Of a stretch of DNA of 64,000 bases, positions 22,049 through 32,400 are shown one piece after another; position 1 is the first letter of the stretch; every line of letters starts with the position of its first letter. This stretch comes from Hanleya hanleyi (Eukaryota; Mollusca; Polyplacophora; Lepidopleurida; Hanleyidae). The stretch covers positions 101,721 through 165,720 of the forward strand of contig JAVTVY010036995.1 of NCBI GenBank assembly GCA_036873755.1. The letters are read 5' to 3'. The position numbers and the translations under genes are program-made. Below the pieces are notes generated by a model. It saw nothing but the letters and a program-made list of their open reading frames with translations. It searched no databases and had not been told where the DNA came from.

Positions 22049-22245
22049 TAATGTCACTTTCAACTATATTTCAGTCATATCACGACGTTGGGTCCTATTC
22101 CTTTTCACACCCGGGAACCCACAGGTGCCTCAGTTAGTCGCCTCTTACGACAAGCTCTCTGAGGAGCCGAGGTTTATTCTTACCATGACCTGCGGTGTGC
22201 ACAACGACATCCCAGGTGAATCCCCGGAAGCCCCACGGGGCAATA
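22049..22245 (-). mobile_element. SINE body, severed from its tail at 12041-12073
   Basis: On the - strand it begins GCCCCGTGGGGCTTCC and carries the CAGGTCATGGTAAGAATA, CTTGTCGTAAGAGG, TTCCCGGGTGTGAAAAGG and CGTGATATGACTGAAATA blocks of the SINE copies at 34799 and 51768. It stops at the palindrome border (22046-22048), where the tail should follow. Flanks AATAATTATAGGC (22246) and AATAATTGTAGG (12031) look like its target duplication or the shared tandem unit. Confidence 0.8.
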
Positions 22246-22440
22246 ATTATAGGCATCCTATAAATACGAATTATGGCAGGCTTGGCTATTTTATCCCATG
22301 GTACAAAATAATTATCGGATCCTATAAATATGAATTATGACAGGCTTTGCGATTTTATATCATAGTTCAAAATATTTACAGGCATCCTATAAGTATTTTA
22401 TATCATGGTATAAAATGACGAATTGTGGCAGGGATGGCCA
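22246..22440. repeat. 65-bp tandem repeat, right block
   Basis: Continues the repeat of 11885-12040 in the same orientation (AATAATTATAGGCATCC...CCATGGTACAAAATAAT), decaying after about 22400. Confidence 0.85.
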
Positions 22441-24300
22441 ACCATACTAAAAGCCAATCAACGAGCATGCATCTAGGCCTATAGTAGACCATCTTCACCA
22501 CGTCAAGGTTTCTAATTGTGAGCCAAAGGCGAACTCTAGGATAGAGATACCCCTGGTTTCAGCGAGGATGATAGTAGACTGGACCCAGCCCCTGTTTCAT
22601 AATGTATTTTAAAGGGGAAACAAAAGGAAGTAACTCTGCCTATTAAGAAATGCTTAAAACATTTTTATTTTTATTTTTATTTATTTTATTTTTTTTTATT
22701 TATATATATATATATATTTTTTTTATTTATTTATCAAAACGTATATATTATTAAAGATCATTTTATTATTATTAAATAGTAGGCCTACATATGACATGGC
22801 AGTGTGACTAACGTCACAGGACCTACGAAGTACAGTAGGCATTAGGACTCGAACGCGAACTGAACTCTTGGAAATCCCCACCCCCAGTTGAAATCCTGCC
22901 TATATTAAGATGGGCATCAAAAATCACCAGAAATTTTCATCAAAATTAGGTCAGCTCAGAACTTGTTGGTAACAGTCTCCTAATGCGCCTTCATTCCAAA
23001 ATAAATAACACTCACCGATTTAATTTTACAATTTTTTAATTCAAGGAAACAGATTGAATAATATAGGTTCAGTAGATTTCAAGCTTTACGTGTGAAAATA
23101 CATTTACATCTCTTTAATGGTTTTCAGTGCCCTTGTACACGATCAAAACAACTTGTTGAATCACATTATTTTCCCAACAATACAACAAATTTTTATATAT
23201 AGTACTATAGTAGAAAGGTAGCATTTATGTAGTTTACGGTAATTCAACTCAAGGCCAACACCCTCTCAGCACAAGATAATAATGATTCTATTTCATTCTC
23301 CTGAGCATAACCGGTACAAAGACGAATAAATAGCGTCTCTACATCACGTGGTTATCTAGATATATGAGACAACACATTTTGGGCATCGGCAATCTGATGA
23401 ATGTACTATTCCGGTTTTCTTGTTTCACATTATATTCTATGACGGTTGATCGGTGATTTTCTTCATTGATAAACGTTAAACCACCTAGCTTTAACTAATT
23501 CTGCTAGGCTGTCTTCATTCAGGCTGTACAGCCTACACAGTCCACAGAAAATACACCGCACATTCTTGTACTCCCAGCCTACAATAGTATAGTATCTGCT
23601 ATACAGGACACCGTGACCACTGTAATTTGATGTGACAAGCAGCACGACTAGAAACCAGCCTTATCTCAGTGGGCTTGGATATAAATCACTGTTAAAAACC
23701 ACAAGGCTCGGATAGAGCCTCTCTCTGTGTTGTTCCAAGGACAAGCCTTAATGACTTTTAAATCCACTGATAAGGCTTCATGGTCATAAAAGGAACATGA
23801 TACTGTTAAAGGCCACATGGATGGTATGTATCTATAAAAAATATACTTAAGTGTTAATTATCAATCTAATTTTAATCAGAATTATTTCAGATCAGAACTT
23901 GCTGGTAACAATGCCCTAATGCACGTTCATGCCAAAAATCAAGGTTCTAATGTCAACGGTTCTCCTTATTTTGCCGACGAAAGGATTCGGATGGACTGAC
24001 TGACTGACTCACTCACTCATTACCGGACAATTTGCGATCTGTAGCCTACTTCGTAGGAAAATAGAGACTTGACAAAGTTATGTTGATCAGTTTTGCATAA
24101 ATATTGCAAACTGTAATGCGGTATGCAATACTAAATTGCAAAACTGATCAACATACATGTATGTTTTATAACATTACTGAACTTTGTCCAATTTTAGTAC
24201 GCATGATGCCCGTAGGGGGAATATCGGTCTCATTACCAGGGTGAACAGAGCTGTGTGACTGACAGCAGGGTTTCTAATCTAACACCAGAAGTTGCGTCGG
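22441..24300. other. Intergenic, no gene recognised
   Basis: AT-rich, with a T/A low-complexity tract at about 22665-22735. A stretch of about 70 bp near 22940-23005 recurs at about 23885-23945 (GATCAGAACTTG.TGGTAACA-like). An imperfect inverted repeat spans about 23650-23790 around GCCTTATC..AGTGG. Confidence 0.5.
24080..24154. repeat. Perfect 18-bp inverted repeat
   Basis: ATGTTGATCAGTTTTGCA (24080-24097) is exactly inverted at 24137-24154, with a 39-base loop. It lies about 160 bp upstream of the candidate promoter. It may be a tiny MITE or cruciform; function unknown. Confidence 0.75.
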
Positions 24301-24309
24301 AGAATGGTG

Positions 24310-24404
24310 CAGTGACAACGCATGCGCATGCGGAAGCAGAATTCATGAAATAAACCACGCACGTTGTGGACCGGCGGCGCGGGAGTTGTTAATCGGTAAA
24401 TCAG
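24310..24404 (+). promoter_or_regulatory. Candidate AARS1 promoter and non-coding first exon
   Basis: A GC-rich patch in AT-rich surroundings contains the NRF-1-like palindrome GCATGCGCATGC (about 24320-24331), immediately followed by CGGAAG (24331-24336), an ETS/GABP core. Both are typical of housekeeping and translation genes. A GTAAGT donor begins at 24404. The next good acceptor before the start codon is TTTCAG ending 26349, so a first exon spliced to 26350 is plausible. The transcription start is not seen; this is inference from motifs and position. Confidence 0.4.
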
Positions 24405-24780
24405 TAAGTTTCTGCCTATGCCTGGGTAGATATATATGAGAATAACCAAAAATCAATAGAATGTCGACACTGACATTGCTTTGAACATTTTGTTACAGGT
24501 GAAAATATCATGTCCAATTGCCGGCAACTAACTACCCTCAAACAAACGATGATGCAACACTAAACTTTACAACAACAACATTACAAATAATACAGTACTC
24601 AACTTCATGATTGAACTGTAATGAGTTCGTCCCACCTTGAACAGGTAGTAAGGTGAATACTGACAGGAACCCTCCACATGGGTTCAAAAATTATACGTAA
24701 ATGATATGTATCCAATAATATTGTGTACCAAGTCTGGTCGAGGGGAGGCAACTTTTGAAAACTTTCAATTAAAATGTTTA

Positions 24781-25672
24781 GCATGACTGCCCGGTTATTG
24801 GACAGGACAGGCCCTATTATTGGACACCTAGACCCAGCGGGGCTATTTTCTGGAAATTACATGACAACTGCAATACAAATTTAATTTTACAGTTGAGTTA
24901 CAAAGACATGCTAATAAATTTTTGTTTACTCACGGAATTTGTGCACGTTTAGCCCTCGTGTGGGTCGGAAATACTGTCACAAATTTGGGTAAAAAAATGC
25001 GTCAGAAAATTTCCTCCAGTTTCTCGATTTCATTCCTGATTGCAGGTTTGATTAAATTCAACGAAATTTAACTGAAAATGTTCCCACAAATATAGAGAAT
25101 CTTCATTCTGAATCTCAGTGTGCAACGCGACAGGCGTTGGGCAGACGATGTATATTTCTACCTGCCACTCGGTCTAAAAATAGAAGAATAGCGGGAGCAG
25201 CCAGTTTACGATAGCACGACATGTGGCTCACACTGGCAATAGCATTGATTGACAGCCAAGGATAATGGACACTCCCAAAAACTGCAAAATTTGGGACCGG
25301 GTTCAATCATCGACGCTATTCCAAAACTCATTTGTGGGCTACAGTGCGGATTCATATTTAAATATTCTTGGAGGTTTACTAAAGACTGTGGGACAAACAA
25401 TTTGACAGTAAGTGGATTAGTTTCAAATAAATCCATCACTGAAAAAGTGTCCAATAACTGGGCGCAAACTTGCATTTTCATACCGTGGATGGTCCCTGCG
25501 TTTCAACTATTCCCAGTCTCTCCCCGTATTTTTTCTTCAATATTTTTTTATGACGATTTATCACTAAAGATGCAGTCCTTTGTCCAGTGTTACTTTCTCG
25601 GCCATACGTGGTCGCATGGCCGACCTGCTGACTCTTATTCATAAAAAGTGTCCAATAACCGGGCAGTCATGC
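24781..25672. mobile_element. MITE with perfect 24-bp TIRs and TA duplication
   Basis: GCATGACTGCCCGGTTATTG (continuing GACA) at 24781-24804 is exactly inverted at 25649-25672. TA lies on both sides (24779-24780 and 25673-25674). An internal near-copy of the terminus is at about 25447-25465. No transposase frame is found in 892 bp. The TA duplication places it with Tc1/mariner/pogo-type elements. It would lie in the 5'-UTR intron of AARS1. Confidence 0.85.
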
Positions 25673-26349
25673 TACCTTTTCTTGGTTTCTATATTTGTAT
25701 AAACCTGATGCAAAATCTGGTAATTATAACTTTAATCAGAGGAAAAAATATTGAACACAAATCTCTTGGCTCTCCATAGGCAGACATTTGTGGTCTCACA
25801 GTCCTATTCACAAGGTACATTGACTCATACATAACAGTTCATTAAAAACCTGGCTAGATTGTGACCATATATAGAATGCTGATGCAAGAATGGGTCATAC
25901 TATGTCCACATATATCACTTACTTGTTGGGTGATTACGAGACATTGATGTACTATCATTGGGAGCTGTAATAATATTAATTTAGAATAGGATATAGGTGT
26001 CGATAAGGGCTTCATCTTTAGAATTATATTTCATATTCACAGATTTACAATCCATCGTTACTATTTTAAATGAACCGATGATATAAATGCTCTGAACTTA
26101 ATTCCAATATGTTGAGGTGTTTTGATTGAAATTCAGCGATACCAGTATTGTTAAAGCTAACACATTAAGTAAAGTCATGTTCTTTATTCTTCCTAATATT
26201 GGATATAACAGTACAGAGGCTTCTCAGATCTCTTATCCTAATCTGAAAATGTCTTTATTTATTTATTTTCATCATACAGTATTTTGCCAATTTTTGGGTT
26301 GTTTTTTTTCAATAAGTAAACTTTACATATTCTTTCCCTTTCGTTTCAG

Positions 26350-26403
26350 AGCTGTTTGTGCTGGACTGGAGATTAATTTAGTGTGCCTGTTTTGACGATC
26401 GTC
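26350..26403 (+). other. AARS1: Probable 5'-UTR part of AARS1 exon carrying the start codon
   Basis: A pyrimidine-rich tract ending TTTCGTTTCAG at 26349 looks like a splice acceptor. The following 54 nt run to the ATG without upstream coding similarity. This fits a 5'-UTR intron as in many animal synthetase genes. An unspliced 5' UTR is the alternative. Confidence 0.5.
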
Positions 26404-29400
26404 ATGGATTCTAGCCTGAAAGGAGCAGATCTTCGCCGGATCTTCATAGACTTCTTTAAGGAAAAGAATCATACATATATCCATTCCTCATCCACCATTC
26501 CCCTGGATGACCCCACATTGTTGTTCACCAATGCTGGCATGAACCAGGTATGTATGATGGTTACAGTATCTGAATATCATATGACTCATTAGCCCTGTTC
26601 ATGTTCAGTGCATATGGCAGGTACCTCTTTTATATTTCACCATGATTAAATCTCTTAGCTATGTGTATGTGTTCATAGAGGTGACCAGCTCATCCCCCCC
26701 CCCCCCGATTCCAATAATCAGTTACCACTATATTCCATTTCTGCAACCTGTGAAACTTTGCACTCAATTCTAAGGTCATTCACAATAAATTTTATGTTTC
26801 CTATAACCCTAATTAATATCATGTATTTCATGATTTCAAATCAAGTTTAGGTCAGCATGTTTTAACATAATATTTCTAAATTTTATGCAAAAGGATTGAT
26901 ATTTCGGAAATTTAATAAGAAAAAAAGAAAAACAATTTGGATCCTACCCAACTATATCCACCTTTTTTTTGTTTTTACGGCAAACACAAATAATATTGTG
27001 GACCATGGCAAAACTGATAACTCTTGTCTGCAACATCACAGTATTCTCTAAGCTGAGAGCCTCGTATGGCTCCCGAGGATTGAACTGGGGTGTTGTTGTG
27101 CACATACCAGGTCATGGTGAGCTCAGGTTGTGATAAGCTCCTCAGACACTGTCCTGTGTAGGAAGTGACTAACTGGGGCACCCATGGGGTTCCTGGATGT
27201 AAAAGGGAATAGGATCCACCTTTGGGATCCCGGGTGTGAAAAGTAACGGGACCTGAATGTTGTGATGTCAGGCATTCCGCCAGAAAAAAAAATCTGGGTC
27301 CGCAAATACGAGGGAGCGAAGCAACCAAGTCTGAGGGAGCGTAGCAACCGAAGGGGGGAGAGTCCGAGAGGGGGGTTTCCCCCCTCGCGGCGGCAGAAGA
27401 TTTTTGATAATTGCCGTTTAAATTGATGGCCTGAGAGAGCGTCTAGAGATGGATTTTATAATAAAGATTAACAGCAGGAACGTCTGTTTAAAGTCTATTT
27501 ACACTCTTTGCTTCGTATGTATTACCGCGATAATTTGAACTTGGAAGCGGAAATCTTCGGGGACGATCGCTAACTGAGTCGATACGCGGATGTGGTGGAG
27601 AGCACATGAACAGATTTTGATACTGAGAGCTGAAAAACATCATGGCAAACAAAATTATGCCCTCAGATGATCTAATAATATACCCGAATGGTGACAGTTG
27701 TTAACTTGACCTTCCAGAGCTTCTACTTTCATTTCCGTGGCCTGCGCTGGAAGAGCACTGAACACAAGAAATCTGGCTGGATGGACAGACTTTAGTCGCA
27801 GACTGTTAGCTGAAAATGGAGTGCTATCATACCTCCGCGGAAATTTTCCACGTGCTTCAGAGAACCGTCGGGTCATTGTCCTAATTCCGGCAATTGCCGT
27901 CTTTTCAAATGTGAATTTCCACATGTGTTTTCATTGATATTCACGAAGGGAAGACTTGGAGGGATATAAAGTAACATTTTAAACCTTTAGCTACCATTTT
28001 ACTTCTTAACAAGCAGACCAAAAGGGGGATTTTTATTTCATTCAGTGGGGGGAATGGGTCCGTTGACGGACCCAAATAGACCCTAGCGGAATCCCTGGAT
28101 GTGATTGGAAGATTGTTGAAATTGACATTCAATCATACTCACTCACTCTCAGCTAAGATTGCCTTCATGTTCATGGTGCTTGAAGGTTTGAATATTCAAG
28201 GTGAGCCGGCTAGAGCTCTATGATAAAGTCTACAAGACGATTTAGAAAGGCCATAGCCTGCTCTCCTTGCGTTCCATTTAGGTGATGAAAAGTGAACATG
28301 AGCAAGTGCTCACCAGTCAATGCAAGGTCTGTTTCAGAGCTATTTACTTTTCTTCCACCAGTACTTAGATCTCTTGAATGATCAGCTACATACTTCGCTG
28401 AAATCTCCATGAATATCTGAAGCAACGTTATGTTGGCCATTGCACATGTTGAAATTTACATAGGGAATGGCCTGGAACTCATCATCAATGCAGTTACATG
28501 TAACTCTTTCAAGATGTGTGTCAGAAATTTGTTCAATCACAATTTAATCTTAATGTCTTCTCTTCTCCTTCAGTTCAAGCCCATATTCCTGGGCACCGCT
28601 GACCCCAACAGTGACATGGCCAAGTATGTTCGTGTCGCCAACAGTCAGAAATGTATACGCGCAGGTGGCAAACACAATGACTTAGATGATGTGGGAAAAG
28701 ACACATATCATCATACTTTCTTTGAGATGTTGGGCAACTGGTCCTTTGGGGACTACTTTAAGGTTCGTAAAATGAAAAAAAAGCATGTTACTACATGCTT
28801 AATAATATTACTCTTTGATGAGAAAATATAAATACAGTCAAACATGCTCTTACAACCACCTGTATTGGGACCACCTGTCATTAATGACCACAGTATAAAC
28901 GTCCCGTTTAAGAGATGTTAAACTACCTTTATTAAACCACCACCTGTCTTAAGAGACCACCTTTTTTTTAGTTTACCCAGGGTGGTCTCTTCTGACCGCT
29001 TTGACTATGTTTGGACTATGATTGCCAAGTTTTATCTATCATTGTCTATATTGTACATATGATTTGCCTTATCTGACAAGTATATATTGATATACCTGCT
29101 CATTTTAGTTCTTACCATATATACATCTTTCAATGTGCCTCACACATCAAAAGAAATGTTGCCAGTTTACTGTAAATGGAGATTTGTACTTGTACACACA
29201 TGAATATCTCTCAGAAAGAGGCCTGTACCTGGGGATGGGAACTGTTAACCGAGCGACTCAAGATGCCTAAAGAACGTCTTTATGTGACCTATTTTGGTGG
29301 AAATGAGAGTGCCGGTCTAGAGCCAGATTTGGAAACCAAACAAATCTGGATAGATGTTGGGTAAGGTTTTCCTTGGAAACTAATTATCTGCTTGTTCAGC

Positions 29401-32400
29401 TTGTCACTTTTGTTATGAAACTTTTGCTGGTGAACATTCTATGCAGAGCCTACTGGTGTGTGTGTGTGTTTTCTTTGTTTGTTTGTTTTTTTTGTAGCTT
29501 GTACATTAATAAAATTGGTTAGAATATTCAGCTGTACATAATTTGAAAGGTAAACATGTGTCATGGGAGGTACTTAATCAATTATTGCACTCTTTTTGAG
29601 GATTTATTAAATATTTATAACTTCTAAAATGCACAGCGAGGACTAAAAGCTCTATTTACCAGATATTTATCTGGCGTTGACCTTGAATGTGTTTCTGCAG
29701 TGTCTCCCCAGAGAGAGTATTGCCATTTGGGATGAAGGATAATTTCTGGGAGATGGGAGAGACAGGACCATGTGGGCCCTGTACAGAGATCCACTTTGAC
29801 CGTATTGGTGGACGTGATGCCAAGGACCTGGTTAATATGGATGACCCTGATGTACTGGAGATCTGGAACCTTGTCTTCATCCAGTTCAACAGGTTAGTAG
29901 AGATTAAGGTTTCTGTATATCAGCACTTACTGATTTTATTCATAATATTCAGATACTCTTCAACTGAACACGGACAGGAATAAAACTATAATGATTAATG
30001 GATTTGTGGAATTGGTGAAACTGGCAGTCACAGTGATTCAACAATGATAACCACCATAATGCACTTTGAACCTAACTAATCTTTACAATATTTATGTGAA
30101 AATTAAGAAGATAACACAAATGAAATTCTGACATCAGTGGAGATAATTCAACATTGGGAGATAAATCACAGTCAAAGGATATAATTTGATTGAAGATGAT
30201 CATATTCAGGGGAGACATTTGTATTCCCTTAATTATTATCTCCCCTGATTGTGACTTGCATTTGTGGGAAATAAATGTCTTTGAATATAAAGTCAAGCCC
30301 ATGGGGGGGTTTCGAAATGGGGCGGGTTTGATTAGCATCGAGGTAGATCTCGGAACTGCTAGGGAGGTCATGCTCACCCGGAAATTTTTTGGGAAATCTA
30401 GGTGTGAAATGGCGCATTCTAGAACATTTTCACAGCATATTTCCGACTTTTGAGATCTACATTTTTTTTACTGATGTCAAAACATGATATAATTTTTTAA
30501 AGTGAAACATATTCCTGGGGAATAATTCAGTGGCATTCAAGTTGTAGTAGTATCCTCTTGTTCTAGATGTCATATTCTCATTATGTAACTACTTTAATAT
30601 AATGTATATACTTTGTCTTATTGCAATGTTTCTGCATCTGTGTGTTGACAGGGAGACTGACAGCTCATTGAACCAATTACCTAAGAAGCATGTGGACACT
30701 GGAATGGGGTTTGAGAGAGTCGCCTCTGTCTTACAAGGGAAGAGGTCCAACTATGACACTGACGTATTTGTGCCAATATTTGAAGCTATTCAAAAGGTAT
30801 GAAACAGTGGTTGTAATGTTCAGATATTATTTCATTAGCAATCAGCCAAAATAAAATTTGGAACCAAACCGCCTGATGTCTGTGCATTTTATTATGGCAA
30901 GTGTCCCGATCAGCCTTGACTTGATAATCAGTCACTCCTCTAGCCATTAATGATGGCCGGAAACTCTCCACTTGAGCAAAAGTTACCTGTCTGAACTAAT
31001 CATACAGTTGTAATCTTCCTTAGCTGGACAACTTTTAAAATAGTTGTTTGTATTATTGTCACAGTGTCGGTCATCTGCACTCACCCTATAGGCCTACTTG
31101 CCCAAAATTATTTCATTTGAGCTATCAGTCACATGGCTGCAAAATGAACAAAGAGTCACATTTATCACATTCTCTTCTGGAGGATTTTCCAGAACAGTGA
31201 ATGGTTTCTCTCTAAAAATTTGCTCACCCCCTGTTTATTTGGTGTATTATAACCAGGGCACAGGATGTCGTGGATACACAGGGCGTCTTGGTAAGGAAGA
31301 TGTAGATGGTGTAGACATGGCATACAGGGTGCTGGCAGATCACATTAGAACCCTGACAATAGCACTATCTGATGGTGGCAGGCCAGACAATACAGGAAGA
31401 GGGTAAGTTCAATGTCTGCGAATGCAGCGGCATCGTGTTAATTGTGCCTGACTGGTCGTCCGTCCACCTGTCTGTTCCAACTTGCTGTCGGCACTATCGC
31501 ACAAACTACTAAGTATACACTAATGAAATTTTCTTCATCTGTTTACACTCACCTGTGAATGACGTGACTTTCAGATGGTTACTTTGAGTTTTTGCATTAC
31601 TCCAAAAACATTCCACATTGACCAATTACATTCCACATAGAAGAATTACACTGTCCACAATCAATTTGATCATCCTCTGAATGTAGGACAAACAAAACAA
31701 GAGTTTGTCAACTTTCTGTTCTAATACTGAATGTAGGACAAACAAACATGAGTTTGTCAACTTTCTGTTCTAATACTGAATGTAGGACAAACAAACATGA
31801 GTTTGTCAACTTTCTGTTCTAATACTGAATGTAGGACAAACAAACATGAGTTTGTCAACTTTCTGTTCTAATACTGAATGTAGGACAAACAAACATGAGT
31901 TTGTCAACTTTCTGTTCTAATAAATTTGATCTACCTAATATACTTTGTTCAAGTTAAGTTTTCTTTGCACTAAAATCATCAGTGTAATGACTGTGCTCTC
32001 ATCGTCTTTCCCTGTTTGTTTCAGCTATGTCTTGCGAAGAATATTACGTCGTGCCATCCGGTATGCCACAGAGAAACTGAATGGCAAACCAGGATTCTTT
32101 GCTAGCTTGGTGGATACAGTCATTTCTTTGCTGGTATGTCATGCAATGGTGGCAGATCAATGGCTGATCAAAAATACATATTGACTGCATCAGTTTTTAT
32201 CAACATTTCTAATTTTATGCAGATCATATTTAGAATTCTTGAAGATCATAAGGAATGTCTTAAAGGATTAAGGATATGGACAGACTGAATCACAACTGAT
32301 CATAATACTGAGGAAATTTTTCAACTTATTATTGTTTAGCCTTATGGTACAAGTTCGGAATTGAATTGTGTGACTTTTCAGAACCCCTAAAACAAATAAC

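Larger units (their letters stand above)
26404..31402 (+). other. AARS1: AlaRS class II catalytic core (exons 1-6, about residues 1-320)
   Basis: Exons 1-6 encode the aminoacylation core. Motif 2 is seen in exon 2, with Arg77 in [13 protein letters not shown] and the following [20 protein letters not shown] block, which are class II AlaRS signatures. Motif 3 is DTGMGFER at about residues 239-246 in exon 5. Exon 4 carries the conserved [15 protein letters not shown] stretch. The catalytic residues expected for alanine and ATP binding are present, so the enzyme looks functional. Two introns split codons: the exon 3/4 junction divides a Gly codon and the exon 4/5 junction divides an Arg codon. 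Confidence 0.93.

Noticed and set aside
31681..31923. CRISPR-like regular repeats
   Set aside because: Units are contiguous with no unique spacers, and the locus is an intron of an animal gene.
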